Below, piece after piece: positions 51,188 through 62,614 of a stretch of DNA of 64,000 nt. Below the pieces are notes generated by a model. That model was given only the letters and a program-made list of their open reading frames with translations, made no database searches and was not told the origin of the DNA. The position numbers were made by a program, and so were the translations under genes. The DNA is from Bacillus dicomae (GTDB taxonomy: Bacteria; Bacillota; Bacilli; Bacillales; Bacillaceae_G): assembly GCF_006494425.1 (NCBI RefSeq), contig NZ_VHIV01000004.1:1-64000 (forward strand), in the 5' to 3' direction. Each line of letters opens with the position of its first letter. Position 1 is the first letter of the stretch.

Positions 51188-51694
51188 TCAACCTTCTCTA
51201 GCATCCATTTCTTCTTTTGTATAAATAACACACATTGGATTTCCACCTACAAAAGCACCACTTGGTACATCTCTATGAACAAGCGTGCCAGCTGAAACAA
51301 TCGCGCCATCCCCAATTTTTACACCTGGTAATATCGTTGTATTTGCTCCAATCATCACTTCATTTCCTATGATGATCTCTCCAAGTCGATATTCGCGAAT
51401 TAAATATTCATGTGCTAAAAGTGTTGTATTATAGCCAACAATTGAATTTTCTCCCACAGTTATCTTTTCTGGGAACATAATATCTGGCATAACCATAAGC
51501 GCAAACGATGTTTTCTTTCCTACTTTCATCCGTAAAAATGTGCGGTACAGCCAATTCTTGACGGATAAAAAAGGTGTATAACGTGCAATTTGGATAATTA
51601 TAAAGTTCTTCATTACCTTCCAAAAAGACACTGTTTTATACACATTCCATAATGAATTTTCTCCTGAAACAGGATAGCGCGTTGTCCGTCGCAC
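51188..51694 (-). CDS. yvoF: Hexapeptide-repeat O-acetyltransferase (YvoF-like)
   Basis: 168 residues with left-handed beta-helix hexapeptide repeats (IGNEVMIGANTTILPGVKIGDGAIVSAGTLVHRDVPSGAFVGGNP), the acetyl-CoA-dependent xenobiotic/serine acetyltransferase type, after a ~60-residue N-terminal basic helical part. GTG after GAGGAGAGAG. It follows ppaX as in B. subtilis. Acceptor unknown. Confidence 0.88.
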   Translation of the reverse strand: MRRTTRYPVSGENSLWNVYKTVSFWKVMKNFIIIQIARYTPFLSVKNWLYRTFLRMKVGKKTSFALMVMPDIMFPEKITVGENSIVGYNTTLLAHEYLIREYRLGEIIIGNEVMIGANTTILPGVKIGDGAIVSAGTLVHRDVPSGAFVGGNPMCVIYTKEEMDAREG

Positions 51695-51717
51695 TTAACT
51701 CTCTCCTCTACTTATCT

Positions 51718-52368
51718 TTACGAACGATTCATGTCGGACAAAATCGGTAGTAAATCACTCATTTTATCTAACATAAAGTCCGGTTTATAAGCCTCTAAAT
51801 ACACTCTACCTTTCAATGTCCATGAAACCGCAGCTGTTTTCGTACCCGCATTTTGTCCACCAACAATATCATGATGATTATCCCCAACCATCAATGCTTC
51901 TTCCGGTTTCGCATCTAATAACTCAAGTGCTTTTTGAAGTGGTTCTGGATGTGGTTTCACATGCTCTACATCATCAATTGTCACGACAACATCAAAAAAT
52001 TCATCAAGCTTTGACAACTTTAATCCCATCTCAACGGTTTGTCTCGCTTTCGTTGTAACAATACCAACTTTATAACCTTGTTTCTTCAACTCTTGAACTG
52101 TTTCATATACAGTTTCATATTCTTCTACTAATTCATCATGATGATCATGGTTAAATTGACGATAACTTGTAATTAACTCTTCAACCTTACTTTCATCAAT
52201 CTTGCTGAAAGTATCATGCAAAGATGGACCGATAAATGGCAATACATCTTCACGCTTATATTGATCTGGATAATATGTATTTAAAGTATGTAAAAAAGAA
52301 GAAATAATAAGTTCGTTTGTATTAATTAACGTTCCATCTAAATCAAATAGCACTGTATTTATTTTCAT
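51718..52368 (-). CDS. ppaX: Pyrophosphatase PpaX
   Basis: Hydrolyses the pyrophosphate released by HprK when it dephosphorylates Ser-P HPr. 216-residue HAD-family protein: nucleophile [10 protein letters not shown] (8-17), IVTTKAR, and [16 protein letters not shown]. Part of hprK-lgt-ppaX-yvoF, which supports the assignment over other HAD phosphatases. ATG after AAAGGA. Confidence 0.93.
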   Translation of the reverse strand: MKINTVLFDLDGTLINTNELIISSFLHTLNTYYPDQYKREDVLPFIGPSLHDTFSKIDESKVEELITSYRQFNHDHHDELVEEYETVYETVQELKKQGYKVGIVTTKARQTVEMGLKLSKLDEFFDVVVTIDDVEHVKPHPEPLQKALELLDAKPEEALMVGDNHHDIVGGQNAGTKTAAVSWTLKGRVYLEAYKPDFMLDKMSDLLPILSDMNRS

Positions 52369-52435
52369 TGCCTTAGTCCTTTCTCTTTCCTGAATATGAA
52401 AGAAGCAGCATCTTATAATAAGATGCTACTTTTCT

Positions 52436-53248
52436 CTAATTTTCCGAATATCTTTTATCAGCTTGCCCCATTTTTCGTCTCACAATAATGAAAATAATAG
52501 AAATAACAACAAGTCCAATTGACATTACTTGTGCAATACGAAGTGGTCCTAGCATTAAACTATCTGTACGTAATCCTTCTACGAAGAAACGCCCTATTGA
52601 ATACCAAATTAAATATGTGAAGAATAATTCCCCGCGGCGTAAATTCACTTTTCGTAATGCAAGTAATAAAATGACACCTGCAAAATTCCATAATGATTCA
52701 TATAAAAACGTCGGGTGGTAGTAAACACCATCAATGTACATTTGATTAATAATGAAATCCGGTAAATGAAGACCTTCTAAAAACTGTCTCGTTACTTCAT
52801 CACCATGTGCCTCTTGGTTCATAAAGTTTCCCCATCGGCCAATTGCTTGTCCTAGTAAAATACTTGGTGCAGCAATATCTGCCAACTTCCAGAATGAAAC
52901 CCCGCGGCGTTTCGCAAAAAGAATCCCTGTAATAACGGCTCCGATTAAACCACCATGAATCGCCAAGCCACCTTGACGAATATTAATAATTTGACTCGGG
53001 TTTTGCGCGTAATATTCCCATTCAAAAATAACATAGTACATTCTCGCAAATAGAATAGCGATCGGTACTGCAATTAATACAAGGTCAACAAATGTATCTT
53101 TTGGAATACCTAGCCTTTCTCCCTCGCGAGTTGCTAGCCAAAGACCTAATAGCACACCTGTACCGATAATAATCCCGTACCAATAAACAGGAAACGGCCC
53201 AAGTTGGATGGCTACGCGGTCAAGCTGTGGTACAGAACCTAGCAGCAT
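52436..53248 (-). CDS. lgt: Prolipoprotein diacylglyceryl transferase
   Basis: First enzyme of lipoprotein maturation; moves diacylglycerol from phosphatidylglycerol to the lipobox cysteine. 270 residues, seven transmembrane helices, with the Lgt signature [13 protein letters not shown] and the IHGGLIG motif with the conserved His. ATG 53248 follows GGGAGGTC at spacing eight; the seven upstream codons are dropped. It serves the lipoproteins encoded in this window (FatB, DUF4822, YhcN-like, DUF4362). Confidence 0.96.
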   Translation of the reverse strand: MLLGSVPQLDRVAIQLGPFPVYWYGIIIGTGVLLGLWLATREGERLGIPKDTFVDLVLIAVPIAILFARMYYVIFEWEYYAQNPSQIINIRQGGLAIHGGLIGAVITGILFAKRRGVSFWKLADIAAPSILLGQAIGRWGNFMNQEAHGDEVTRQFLEGLHLPDFIINQMYIDGVYYHPTFLYESLWNFAGVILLLALRKVNLRRGELFFTYLIWYSIGRFFVEGLRTDSLMLGPLRIAQVMSIGLVVISIIFIIVRRKMGQADKRYSEN

Positions 53249-53272
53249 ATGTATGACCTCCCTCTCCAATGT

Positions 53273-54202
53273 TTACTCCTGATTTCCTAACTCAATCGCA
53301 CTCATTAATCGTTCTGAGAACTGCTGTGCTGCATTGACTCCCATACGTTTTAAACGGAAGTTCATCGCTGCTACTTCAATAATAACAGCTAAGTTTCGAC
53401 CAGGACGAACCGGAAGTGTAATCTTCGTAAGTTCTGTATCAATAATCTTCATCTTCTCTTCATCAAGACCTAAGCGATCATAATTTTTCTTTTGATCCCA
53501 AATTTCAAGATTAATAACAAGTGTAATACGCTTATAATTTCGCACTGCCCCTGCACCGAATAATGTCATAACGTTAATGATACCTAAGCCACGAATTTCT
53601 AATAAATGCTCAATTAAATCTGGTGAGCTTCCTACTAATGTGTCTTCATCTTCTTGGCGAATTTCTACACTATCATCCGCAACAAGACGGTGGCCACGCT
53701 TCACAAGTTCAAGAGCTGTCTCACTTTTACCAACACCACTTTGACCCGTAATTAAAACACCAACACCATAAATATCTACTAGTACACCATGAACAGCAGT
53801 TGTTGGTGCTAACTTACCTTCTAAATAATTTGTTAAACGACTTGATAATCTTGTTGTCGTTTGAGAAGAACGCAATAAAGGCATGCCTGATTCACGTGAT
53901 GCTTGCAGTAACTCATCTGGTACATCTTGATTACGAGTTATAATAATACATGGCGTCTCCTCAGTACAAAGCGCTTTCATTCTCTCTTGTTTTTGCTCTG
54001 ACGTTAACGTGTCAAAGAACGTAAGCTCCGTCTTTCCAAGAAGCTGTACGCGATCAGCTGGATAATATGTAAAAAATCCTGCCATTTCAATTCCAGGTCG
54101 TGATAAATCACTTGTATCAATCGGACGATGAATTCCTTCTTCACCACTTATTAACTCCAATTGAAATTGTTCAATTAAATCTTTTGTCCTTACTTTCGGC
54201 AT
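53273..54202 (-). CDS. hprK: HPr kinase/phosphorylase
   Basis: Phosphorylates HPr and Crh at Ser46 when fructose-1,6-bisphosphate is high and reverses this when phosphate is high; central to carbon catabolite repression. 309 residues: N-terminal domain ([23 protein letters not shown]), then Walker [15 protein letters not shown] (about 153-166) and the C-terminal signature [22 protein letters not shown] 54202 follows GGAGG; 46 upstream in-frame codons are non-coding. Confidence 0.97.
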   Translation of the reverse strand: MPKVRTKDLIEQFQLELISGEEGIHRPIDTSDLSRPGIEMAGFFTYYPADRVQLLGKTELTFFDTLTSEQKQERMKALCTEETPCIIITRNQDVPDELLQASRESGMPLLRSSQTTTRLSSRLTNYLEGKLAPTTAVHGVLVDIYGVGVLITGQSGVGKSETALELVKRGHRLVADDSVEIRQEDEDTLVGSSPDLIEHLLEIRGLGIINVMTLFGAGAVRNYKRITLVINLEIWDQKKNYDRLGLDEEKMKIIDTELTKITLPVRPGRNLAVIIEVAAMNFRLKRMGVNAAQQFSERLMSAIELGNQE

Positions 54203-54317
54203 ATGTATAAACCTCCACTCCGCTGCGGGTTCAGTCTCATTTGATGTAAAATTCCATTCTACCGGATATTGTACCATTTTTTTCTGGAAACAAGAAATAC
54301 GGTTTCTAATAAATAGA

Positions 54318-54351
54318 AAAAAACATTTCATACACATCATGAAATGTTTTT
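54318..54351 (-). terminator. Terminator of yvlD
   Basis: Minus-strand AAAAACATTTCA/TGAAATGTTTTT stem followed by TTTC, between yvlD and hprK. Confidence 0.85.
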
Positions 54352-54358
54352 CTTTTTG

Positions 54359-54739
54359 TCATTTTCTCTTTTTTTCATATAAAGGTTCCACAATTGCCTT
54401 TTCAATAATCATATTAAAAATTGAAATACAAATTGCCGCAACGATCGCTACACCAAACCCTGATATATTAAATGCATCTCCTAATAATGAATCTGCTATT
54501 TTTAACGTAATCGCATTAATAACAATTAAGAAGAACCCGAAAGTTACAACCGTAATTGGTAGCGTAATTAAAATTAAAAACGGTTTTACAAACACATTTA
54601 AAACGGCCAATATAATACTCGCAATAATTGCAGTTTGTATATTTGCTACGTAAAACGCGTCTGGTGCAATCCCTTTTAAAAGTCCCGATACAGCGATTAA
54701 CACAACGCTATTTACAAGAAGTGATACAATCCATCTCAT
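54359..54739 (-). CDS. yvlD: Phage holin family 4-TM protein (YvlD-like)
   Basis: 126 residues with four hydrophobic helices and the family core NVFVKPFLILITLPITVVTFGFFLIVINAI. Annotated in databases as phage holin family, but it is a chromosomal Bacillus gene next to hprK and not part of a prophage. ATG 54739 has AAAGG at proper spacing; ATG 54751 is too close. In B. subtilis yvlABCD is associated with cell-envelope stress. Confidence 0.87.
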   Translation of the reverse strand: MRWIVSLLVNSVVLIAVSGLLKGIAPDAFYVANIQTAIIASIILAVLNVFVKPFLILITLPITVVTFGFFLIVINAITLKIADSLLGDAFNISGFGVAIVAAICISIFNMIIEKAIVEPLYEKKRK

Positions 54740-54853
54740 TTTCTTACACATCCTTTTGACATATATATTTCATCATACGCTAATAGATAATAAACGCAAG
54801 TATCCTATACACACTTATATCAACTTATTCTACTCTTCATGCTTGTATACCTA

Positions 54854-55303
54854 CTAACACTTTCTTGTAAAATAAGGACCATACCATCTATGCTCATGCG
54901 TTTTCACAAAAGTCCAAGTGAAATCTTTATCTACAATATAAATATCGCCTTTATACATATCATCTGTTTCACGTAATATATCATCCATACTTAATAAACT
55001 CGCATCCTTTATTAGCAGTACATCATCACAATGTTGATAGAATATATAGCAATCCTTTTTCACTTCATCATGAAACGCACTCTCTGCTTCCGTCCCTTCT
55101 AAACACTTCTTTTTCTCATAACTAAATATGTACCAAAGATACCCACATCCATACTTATCTCCATAAAGGAAAATGTCTTCCTTTTCCTCGTCACTTAAAT
55201 GATTTGCAAAGTTATCCTCCCAGCGCTTCCGAAAATATACACCCCACTTTTGAAACTCTCTTACCTTCATATTTTTCTTTCGCAACACATCTAAAAAAAT
55301 CAT
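54854..55303 (-). CDS. DUF4275 family protein
   Basis: 149 residues, soluble, with the DUF4275 pattern FQKWGVYFRKRWEDNFANHLSDEEKEDIFLY and a C-terminal FYQHCDDVLLIKDASLLSMDDILRE and DFTWTFVKTHEHRWYGPYF. Function unknown; monocistronic, without a nearby related gene. Confidence 0.75.
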   Translation of the reverse strand: MIFLDVLRKKNMKVREFQKWGVYFRKRWEDNFANHLSDEEKEDIFLYGDKYGCGYLWYIFSYEKKKCLEGTEAESAFHDEVKKDCYIFYQHCDDVLLIKDASLLSMDDILRETDDMYKGDIYIVDKDFTWTFVKTHEHRWYGPYFTRKC

Positions 55304-55321
55304 CGTCTCCCCCTATAAAAT

Positions 55322-55352
55322 AAAAACCGAGTGTCATTTCCACTCAGTTTTT
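55322..55352 (-). terminator. Terminator of uvrBA
   Basis: Minus-strand ACTGAGTG/CACTCGGT stem followed by TTTTATTTTAT, just after the uvrA stop. Confidence 0.85.
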
Positions 55353-55362
55353 AGTAATACAC

Positions 55363-58239
55363 TTATTGAGATAACTCTACTTCTTTTATTTTCTCTTTCA
55401 TTCTTGCTTTATCACGATCTAAAATCTCTTTTAAATACTTACCTGTATACGAGCGTTCTTCTTTCACTACTTGCTCCGGCGTTCCGGACGCAACGATTTG
55501 TCCACCTTTGTCCCCGCCTTCTGGTCCAAGGTCGACGATATAATCAGCTGTTTTAATTACATCTAAATTATGTTCAATTACAAGTACTGTCTCACCACTC
55601 TCAACAAGACGTTGCAGCACTTCTAAAAGACGTGCAATATCATGTGCATGTAAACCAGTCGTTGGCTCGTCTAAAATATATAACGTACGTCCAGTAGAAC
55701 GACGGTGTAATTCAGAAGCTAATTTCACACGCTGCGCTTCACCACCAGATAACGTCGTTGCTGGCTGTCCTAATTTCATATAACCGAGCCCAACGTCTAC
55801 AAGTGTTTGAAGTTTACGCTTAATTTTCGGGATATTAGCGAAGAACTCTACCCCATCTTCAATTGTCATTCCTAATACTTCAGAAATATTTTTATCCTTA
55901 TATTTTACTTCTAACGTTTCACGATTATATCGTTTACCATGACAAACTTCACACGGAACATATACGTCTGGTAAGAAGTGCATTTCAATTTTAATAATTC
56001 CATCACCACGGCACGCTTCACAACGTCCACCTTTTACATTAAAGCTAAAACGTCCTTTTTGATATCCGCGCACTTTCGCTTCATTTGTTTGGGCAAACAC
56101 ATCGCGAATATCATCGAACACACCTGTATAAGTCGCTGGGTTGGAACGTGGTGTACGACCGATTGGTGATTGATCAATATCGATTACTTTATCTAAATGC
56201 TCAAGACCTTTAATTTCTTTATGAGTACCTGGCTTCGCTTTCGCTTTATATAACTTTTGTGCTAACGATTTATATAGTACTTCATTAATCATCGTACTTT
56301 TACCAGAACCAGATACACCCGTTACCGCTACAAACGTACCAAGCGGGAATGACATCTTTGCGTTCTTTAAGTTATTCTCTTTTGCACCGACAATTTCCAC
56401 TTTACGTCCGTCACCTTTACGTCTTTCAAGTGGAACCGGAATAAACTCTTTACCGCTTAAATACTTCCCTGTTAGCGAATTCTCATCTTTCATCACTTCA
56501 GCTGGTGTACCTGCTGATACAACTTGTCCACCGTGAATCCCTGCGCCAGGCCCGATATCAAGTAAATAATCAGCAGCCATCATCGTATCCTCATCATGCT
56601 CTACAACAATTAATGTATTGCCTAAATCACGCATTTCTTGCAATGTACGAATAAGACGATCGTTATCACGCTGATGCAAACCGATAGAAGGCTCATCAAG
56701 AATGTAAAGTACGCCAGTAAGACGCGAACCAATTTGTGTTGCTAAACGAATACGCTGCGCCTCACCACCTGATAAAGTTCCTGCGGCACGACTTAACGTT
56801 AAATAATCTAAACCAACGTTTACTAAGAACCCAACGCGCTCCTGAATTTCTCTTAAAATTAAATGAGCAATTTTTTGTTGTTTCTCCGTTAGCTCCACAT
56901 TCGAGAAGAATTCCTGTACTTCTTGAACAGAATACTTCGTTACATCAGCAATCGTTTTATCCCCAACGAAAACAGCTAAACTCTCAGGTTTTAAACGTCC
57001 ACCTTTACACTTCGGACAAGCTTGTTCTGCCATATACTTTTCCATCTGCTCACGAATGTAATCGGAACTCGTTTCACGATAACGACGTTCAATATTTGGA
57101 ATAACACCTTCAAATAAAATTTCATTTTCCTTTACTTGGCCAAATTCATTTACATAGCGGAAATAAACTTTCTCTTCACCGCTTCCGTACAACACTTTAT
57201 CAAATAAATCTTTCGGTATATCTTTCACAGGCATATCCATATCAACGCCGTAATGATTACATACAGATTGTAAAAGCTGTGGGTAATATTGTGAGCTTGT
57301 CGGTTCCCAAGGGGCAATCGCATGCTCATTTAATGATAAATCCCAGTTCGGAATAACAAGTTCTAAATCTACCTCTAACTTTGAACCAAGCCCATCACAA
57401 GAAGGACACGCACCGAATGGACTATTGAATGAGAACATACGCGGCTCTAATTCTCCAATTGAAAAACCACAATGTGGACAAGCATGATGCTCACTAAATA
57501 GAAGTTCTTCTTCTCCCATAACATCAATTAACACGCGGCCCCCGCCAAGCTTTAATGCACTTTCAAGTGAATCAGCAAGACGGCTCGCAATTCCTTCTTT
57601 TACAACAATACGGTCAATTACAACTTCAATAGAATGCTTCTTATTTTTATCTAACGTAATCTCGTCAGACACATCAAGCATTTCACCATCAACGCGTACA
57701 CGAACATAACCTTGCTTCTTAATATCTTCAAGCACTTTCACATGTGCACCTTTACGTCCTGACACGATAGGAGCTAACACTTGTAATTTCGTACGTTCAG
57801 GATATTCAAGTACACGGTCTACCATTTGTTCAACTGTTTGTGATGTAATTTCAATGCCATGATTCGGACAAATCGGCGTACCAATTCGCGCAAATAATAG
57901 ACGTAAATAATCATAAATCTCCGTTACCGTTCCGACGGTTGAACGCGGATTACGACTCGTCGTTTTTTGATCGATTGAAATCGCTGGTGACAATCCTTCA
58001 ATCGTATCTACATCAGGTTTATCCATTTGTCCTAAAAACTGACGCGCATACGCAGATAACGATTCTACGTATCTGCGCTGCCCTTCTGCATAAATCGTAT
58101 CAAACGCTAATGATGATTTTCCCGAACCAGACAATCCAGTTACAACGACAAGCTGATTTCTCGGAATGGTTACATCAATATTTTTTAGGTTATGTGCTCT
58201 AGCACCTTTTACAACAATAAAATCCTTGCTCTTACTCAC
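55363..58239 (-). CDS. uvrA: Excinuclease ABC subunit A
   Basis: Damage-recognising ATPase of nucleotide excision repair. 958 residues: two ABC ATPase modules, Walker [13 protein letters not shown] near residue 30 and [11 protein letters not shown] near 645; two zinc fingers ([28 protein letters not shown] and [29 protein letters not shown]); and signatures [12 protein letters not shown] and [15 protein letters not shown] 58239 follows GAAGGG at eight bases and overlaps the uvrB stop region. Confidence 0.97.
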   Translation of the reverse strand: MSKSKDFIVVKGARAHNLKNIDVTIPRNQLVVVTGLSGSGKSSLAFDTIYAEGQRRYVESLSAYARQFLGQMDKPDVDTIEGLSPAISIDQKTTSRNPRSTVGTVTEIYDYLRLLFARIGTPICPNHGIEITSQTVEQMVDRVLEYPERTKLQVLAPIVSGRKGAHVKVLEDIKKQGYVRVRVDGEMLDVSDEITLDKNKKHSIEVVIDRIVVKEGIASRLADSLESALKLGGGRVLIDVMGEEELLFSEHHACPHCGFSIGELEPRMFSFNSPFGACPSCDGLGSKLEVDLELVIPNWDLSLNEHAIAPWEPTSSQYYPQLLQSVCNHYGVDMDMPVKDIPKDLFDKVLYGSGEEKVYFRYVNEFGQVKENEILFEGVIPNIERRYRETSSDYIREQMEKYMAEQACPKCKGGRLKPESLAVFVGDKTIADVTKYSVQEVQEFFSNVELTEKQQKIAHLILREIQERVGFLVNVGLDYLTLSRAAGTLSGGEAQRIRLATQIGSRLTGVLYILDEPSIGLHQRDNDRLIRTLQEMRDLGNTLIVVEHDEDTMMAADYLLDIGPGAGIHGGQVVSAGTPAEVMKDENSLTGKYLSGKEFIPVPLERRKGDGRKVEIVGAKENNLKNAKMSFPLGTFVAVTGVSGSGKSTMINEVLYKSLAQKLYKAKAKPGTHKEIKGLEHLDKVIDIDQSPIGRTPRSNPATYTGVFDDIRDVFAQTNEAKVRGYQKGRFSFNVKGGRCEACRGDGIIKIEMHFLPDVYVPCEVCHGKRYNRETLEVKYKDKNISEVLGMTIEDGVEFFANIPKIKRKLQTLVDVGLGYMKLGQPATTLSGGEAQRVKLASELHRRSTGRTLYILDEPTTGLHAHDIARLLEVLQRLVESGETVLVIEHNLDVIKTADYIVDLGPEGGDKGGQIVASGTPEQVVKEERSYTGKYLKEILDRDKARMKEKIKEVELSQ

Positions 58240-58244
58240 TATTT

Positions 58245-60221
58245 TCACCCTTCCGCTTTTAATTCTAATAGTAAATCTCTTAATTCAGCTGCACGCTCGA
58301 AATCTAACGCTTTTGCTGCTTCTTTCATCTCTGCTTCCATCTTCGCGATTGTCTTTTCACGCTCTTTTTTCGTCATCTTCTTAGCTGGAGTTGCTTCATA
58401 TGTTTCCGTCTCTTCAGCAGCTGTCGTTGCACGGATGACATCACGCACTCCTTTTTGAATCGTTTTCGGCGTAATACCATGCTCTTTATTGTAAGCTTCT
58501 TGTATAGTCCGACGACGCTGCGTTTCTTCAATTGCAATTCCCATCGATCTCGTTATGCGATCCGCGTACATAATAACACGGCCGTTTTCATTACGTGCGG
58601 CACGGCCAATTGTTTGAATTAATGAGCGCTCTGAACGCAAGAACCCTTCCTTATCAGCATCTAAAATAGCTACAAGTGATACTTCTGGAATATCTAATCC
58701 CTCTCGTAATAAGTTAATACCGACAAGAACATCAAACTTACCAAGACGAAGGTCGCGGATAATTTCAATACGTTCTAACGTTTTAATTTCAGAGTGAAGA
58801 TAGTTAACTTTAATTCCTACATCTTTTAGATAGTCTGTTAAATCCTCTGACATCTTCTTCGTCAAGGTCGTAATTAATACACGTTCATTTTTTGCAATGC
58901 GATCTTGAATTTCTCCTAATAAATCATCAATTTGTCCTTCAATTGGTCGTATATCAATTGGTGGATCTAAAAGCCCTGTTGGACGAATAATTTGTTCTAT
59001 TACTTCTGGTGACTGCTCTAACTCGTACGGTCCTGGCGTTGCTGAAACGTAAATAACTTGATTCGTTTTCTCTTCAAACTCATCAAATGTGAGCGGTCTA
59101 TTATCTAAAGCTGATGGCAGACGGAATCCATGATCCACAAGCACTTGTTTACGTGCTTGGTCCCCGTTATACATTGCTCTTACTTGCGGCACTGATACGT
59201 GCGACTCATCCATAACAATTAAGAAATCTTCCGGGAAATAGTCTAATAACGTATACGGCGTTGCACCCGCTGGACGAAGTGTTAAATGACGGGAATAGTT
59301 TTCAATCCCTGAACAAAATCCCATCTCACGCATCATTTCTAAATCATAACGAGTACGTTGCTCTATACGCTGCGCTTCTAACAATTTGCCGTTATCATTT
59401 AATTCCTTTAAACGCTCTTCTAATTCTTTTTCGATATTTTCAATAGCGACCTTCATCTTTTCTTCACGTGTAACGAAGTGAGATGCTGGGAAGATTGCTA
59501 CATGATCACGTTCTGCTAATACTTCACCTGTTAACGCATTTACTTCGCGAATACGATCAATTTCATCGCCGAAAAACTCAATTCGAATACAATGCTCGTC
59601 AAGTGATGCTGGGAAGATTTCAACTACATCTCCGCGCACACGGAATGTACCACGCTTGAAATCAATATCATTACGTCCATACTGCACATCAACGAGTTCA
59701 CGAAGCAATTGATTGCGGTCCTTCTCCATACCAACTCGAAGTGAAACAACTAACTCACGGTATTCTTCTGGAGAACCTAAGCCGTATATACACGAAACAC
59801 TCGCAACAATAATTACATCGTCCCGTTCAAATAATGCAGACGTTGCTGAGTGACGCAATTTATCAATTTCATCATTAATCTGCGCATCTTTTTCAATAAA
59901 CGTATCTGTTTGCGGCACATACGCTTCTGGCTGATAATAATCGTAATAACTAACAAAATATTCAACTGCGTTATTCGGGAAAAAGTCTTTCAGCTCACTA
60001 TATAACTGTCCTGCTAACGTTTTATTGTGAGCCATGACAAGTGTTGGCTTCTGCACTTCTTTTATGACATTTGAAATCGTAAATGTCTTACCCGTTCCTG
60101 TCGCTCCAAGCAACACTTGCTTTTTCTTTCCACTATTAATTCCCTCTACAAGCTTCTCTATAGCTACCGGCTGATCACCTTGCGGGGAATACGCTGAGAT
60201 AATTTCAAATTGATGTTCCAC
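58245..60221 (-). CDS. uvrB: Excinuclease ABC subunit B
   Basis: DNA helicase-like subunit that verifies damage and recruits UvrC. 658 residues: Walker [11 protein letters not shown], the beta-hairpin [21 protein letters not shown], helicase motifs including QTIGRAARN, and a C-terminal UVR motif ([18 protein letters not shown]). Start is GTG 60221 after GAGGAGG, matching the usual protein; 44 upstream codons are open but not coding. Cotranscribed with uvrA. Confidence 0.97.
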   Translation of the reverse strand: MEHQFEIISAYSPQGDQPVAIEKLVEGINSGKKKQVLLGATGTGKTFTISNVIKEVQKPTLVMAHNKTLAGQLYSELKDFFPNNAVEYFVSYYDYYQPEAYVPQTDTFIEKDAQINDEIDKLRHSATSALFERDDVIIVASVSCIYGLGSPEEYRELVVSLRVGMEKDRNQLLRELVDVQYGRNDIDFKRGTFRVRGDVVEIFPASLDEHCIRIEFFGDEIDRIREVNALTGEVLAERDHVAIFPASHFVTREEKMKVAIENIEKELEERLKELNDNGKLLEAQRIEQRTRYDLEMMREMGFCSGIENYSRHLTLRPAGATPYTLLDYFPEDFLIVMDESHVSVPQVRAMYNGDQARKQVLVDHGFRLPSALDNRPLTFDEFEEKTNQVIYVSATPGPYELEQSPEVIEQIIRPTGLLDPPIDIRPIEGQIDDLLGEIQDRIAKNERVLITTLTKKMSEDLTDYLKDVGIKVNYLHSEIKTLERIEIIRDLRLGKFDVLVGINLLREGLDIPEVSLVAILDADKEGFLRSERSLIQTIGRAARNENGRVIMYADRITRSMGIAIEETQRRRTIQEAYNKEHGITPKTIQKGVRDVIRATTAAEETETYEATPAKKMTKKEREKTIAKMEAEMKEAAKALDFERAAELRDLLLELKAEG

Positions 60222-60337
60222 GTATGAATCCGACCTCCTCATAAAAATCTGTATTATTATTTTACCACGAATGCCCATAAAAAACCTAAAAAAACGAACA
60301 GATATTCGGTAAAATTTTCGACAATATATACATAGAA

Positions 60338-60363
60338 AAAGGAAGGAGTACATACTTCCTTCC
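60338..60363 (-). terminator. Terminator of the DUF4362 gene
   Basis: Minus-strand GGAAGGAAGTA/TACTCCTTCC stem followed by TTTTTC. Confidence 0.8.
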
Positions 60364-60373
60364 TCTACTAGCT

Positions 60374-60805
60374 CTATTTTTTAGGTACATATAATAAGTC
60401 ATATCCATTGCGCCCATCTTCATTCGTACAATCTATTAGCCTATAAGTGATTCCTGATTCACGCTGGTCTTTAACAATACTTTTACAACTATCTTTATAT
60501 ACCCCTTTATTGTCACCAGCAAATTGATCTTTTCTATTATCTAAAACATAAAGTATATCGTTCTCACTATGCTCTAACGTTTGAAAAATCGGGTCACCTT
60601 CATGCGTATAATGTACAATTTTTATTTTATCAACTTTCCCTTGATCAACATTCAAAACGAATTGTTCGAATTTATCTAGATTGGAAGTTCCCTCTCCCTT
60701 TACAATGACGTCGTTCTGCTTATCAATTGTAATGTTAGGTTGAGAGCATGCTACTAAACTAACGAGAAATAGACATATCAAACCGGTTCTTTTTCCTATT
60801 GTCAT
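60374..60805 (-). CDS. DUF4362 domain-containing lipoprotein
   Basis: 143 residues with a lipoprotein signal (lipobox LVAC, Cys ~20) and a DUF4362 domain ([43 protein letters not shown]). Outer-face lipoprotein of unknown role. ATG lies very close to AGGAGAGG. Not in an evident operon. Confidence 0.8.
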   Translation of the reverse strand: MTIGKRTGLICLFLVSLVACSQPNITIDKQNDVIVKGEGTSNLDKFEQFVLNVDQGKVDKIKIVHYTHEGDPIFQTLEHSENDILYVLDNRKDQFAGDNKGVYKDSCKSIVKDQRESGITYRLIDCTNEDGRNGYDLLYVPKK

Positions 60806-60835
60806 CCTCTCCTATAACAATGATTTGTATACTCA

Positions 60836-60868
60836 AAAAGCTACTTTCCTCTAAGAAAGTAGCTTCTC
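60836..60868 (-). terminator. Terminator of the merR-membrane protein operon
   Basis: Minus-strand AAGCTACTTTC/GAAAGTAGCTT stem then TTTGAG; it overlaps the end of the membrane-protein gene. Confidence 0.85.
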
Positions 60869-61471
60869 TTTCCCCTTCTCCTTTTTCGGAAAAAGAACAT
60901 ATGAAAATGAAATAGCTGTATCCACTAAAAGTATAATCGCCCAAACTTGGCTAACGCGACTTGCGGCTTTATTTAAAACGATTCCTGACTCTAACCAATT
61001 GCCCCACTGTTCAAATGGAATAAGCCCATACGCGAAGAAAAAGAAAATATGCACAGCAACGAATAAAACAAGATGTAATACCCAATTTTTTATTTCCTGC
61101 TTCGCATAAGCCATACCTGTTAATTCTACGTGCTCTTCCATAATCGGTGCTGGTTCATTCCGCCATTTCGCAACTAGCTTTTGCGCAAATATATCAAGCT
61201 TCTTCAAATCCTTTTTCCCGTAGAAAACTGCATACAATAAAATAATTACTGTAATGATTTGAAAGTTAGAGAACTTTCCTGTTTGATAATAGTCCACTAC
61301 CCCTAAAGTTAAAATAAATACTTCATTTATGAGAAGTACCATCCCCATAATAAAGCTCGCCTTTTTCAAACGAAATCCGTAACGGAATAAAAAGAAACCG
61401 ATAGCCGATAACCAAAATACAATCTCTGCCCCAATTAAAAAATACCAACGATATTCTGCGAGTATACTCAT
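60851..61471 (-). CDS. Integral membrane protein in a MerR operon
   Basis: 206 residues, not recognised. About six hydrophobic helices in two groups: three before residue ~85, then a charged cytoplasmic stretch (YGKKDLKKLDIFAQKLVAKWRNEPAPIMEEHVEL), then two or three more, and a basic tail. Overlaps the upstream merR gene by four bases, so it is the regulator's only cotranscribed partner and the likely output. No transport signature is visible. Confidence 0.72.
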   Translation of the reverse strand: MSILAEYRWYFLIGAEIVFWLSAIGFFLFRYGFRLKKASFIMGMVLLINEVFILTLGVVDYYQTGKFSNFQIITVIILLYAVFYGKKDLKKLDIFAQKLVAKWRNEPAPIMEEHVELTGMAYAKQEIKNWVLHLVLFVAVHIFFFFAYGLIPFEQWGNWLESGIVLNKAASRVSQVWAIILLVDTAISFSYVLFPKKEKGKEKLLS

Positions 61472-62223
61472 TTATCCTTCTCCTTTTCATCATAAATACG
61501 AAAAGCTTCATCCATATATAGTAAAAGTTCTTCCTCAATTGGATACATACTCATTTTCTGCGAATCTTCCTTCGATTTTCTAATTTCCCATAACTTATCT
61601 AAAAATGCTTCGTCACCATTAGCCATTTCTAAACACTTCTGCATTAATCTCTTCATTGCCCCTTGTACCTCATCACTCGCGGCTTCTTTACCGTCTTTCA
61701 TAAAAGTACGTACTTGCTTTAATAAATCTACCCATTCTAAAACATTTGGATCTTCTTCACTCATGTTTGGCAAATTGTGAAGCAATTTTTGTTCTTCCTT
61801 TGAAAACACTTCATTTTGAAATATTTCACGTATACGAGGAGACTGTTTCGAAAGCTGAATAAGTTCAAACATAACTTTCCAATCGAGCTCTCCCTCTACA
61901 TCTACTGAATAAACAACCGCTTGTAAAACACGCTCCATTCGATTAAATTTCTTTTGTTCTTCCTGTACAAATCGAAGTTGTTTTTCAAGCGAATCCTTTA
62001 AGTTAAGCTCACCTTTTACTAACATATTCGCAGTTTCTTTTAACGAAAATCCCATTTCCTTTAAAAACAAAATTTGTTGCAAACGAATGACGTCGGCTTC
62101 ACTATATAACCGATGTCCCCCCTCTGTTTTCCCGCTCGGCTTTAATAAATCTATTTGATCATAATAACGTAATGTACGTACTGTTACCCCTGTTTCTTTC
62201 GTCAATTGTTGTATTGAAATCAC
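61468..62223 (-). CDS. MerR-family transcriptional regulator
   Basis: 251 residues: an N-terminal MerR winged helix (ISIQQLTKETGVTVRTLRYYDQIDLLKPSGKTEGGHRLYSEADVIRLQQILFLKEMGF), a dimerisation coiled coil (about 78-115), and a ~130-residue C-terminal domain resembling the TipA-S/BltR type of ligand sensor. GTG 62223 is six bases after GAGGTG; earlier starts clash with the SD. Autoregulation through the 19-bp-spacer promoter is likely. Confidence 0.87.
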   Translation of the reverse strand: MISIQQLTKETGVTVRTLRYYDQIDLLKPSGKTEGGHRLYSEADVIRLQQILFLKEMGFSLKETANMLVKGELNLKDSLEKQLRFVQEEQKKFNRMERVLQAVVYSVDVEGELDWKVMFELIQLSKQSPRIREIFQNEVFSKEEQKLLHNLPNMSEEDPNVLEWVDLLKQVRTFMKDGKEAASDEVQGAMKRLMQKCLEMANGDEAFLDKLWEIRKSKEDSQKMSMYPIEEELLLYMDEAFRIYDEKEKDK

Positions 62224-62244
62224 TACCATCACCTCTTCCACTTC

Positions 62245-62275
62245 ATTATAAAAGATGACGTTACGTCACTTTCAA
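62245..62275 (-). promoter_or_regulatory. MerR-type promoter of the merR operon
   Basis: Minus-strand TTGAAA (62270-62275) and TATAAT (62245-62250) are separated by 19 bp containing the dyad TGACG-TAA-CGTCA, flanked by AAAG/CTTT. Over-long spacer plus centred dyad is the layout recognised by MerR activators. Confidence 0.85.
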
Positions 62276-62294
62276 GTGTTTTGTAAAAAAAATA

Positions 62295-62332
62295 CAAAAA
62301 GCTGTTTATACTCTTTGTATAAACAGCTTTTA
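62295..62332 (-). terminator. Terminator of the XRE small membrane-protein cluster
   Basis: Minus-strand AAAGCTGTTTATAC/GTATAAACAGCTTT-type stem followed by TTGTATTTTTTTT. Confidence 0.88.
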
Positions 62333-62557
62333 CGGAAATAATCCCTTTTGTACAGCGCGTCCACAACATAAAATAAGCGCTCCAACAACAACGCTCGTTG
62401 CGGTTTTATGATAATGAACTAATAGTAATAAATAATACGATAAACCTACAGTACCAATCATAATACAAATGCTTGGCACTGGATTACGAGAAAAGTTTTG
62501 CATTCCCCAAAGAAGCGCAAATATGACTGTAGCGACACATAATACCGGTAATCCCAT
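62330..62557 (-). CDS. Small membrane protein
   Basis: 75 residues, two or three hydrophobic helices, no recognised domain. ATG after AAGGGG. 57 bp downstream of the preceding small membrane-protein gene, with a terminator right after it, so it may be the last gene of the XRE cluster. Confidence 0.65.
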   Translation of the reverse strand: MGLPVLCVATVIFALLWGMQNFSRNPVPSICIMIGTVGLSYYLLLLVHYHKTATSVVVGALILCCGRAVQKGLFP

Positions 62558-62614
62558 CCCAGTTCCCCTTTTTCTATCTATTCCTTGTTGCGAAAATACT
62601 CGTCGATGCCATAC

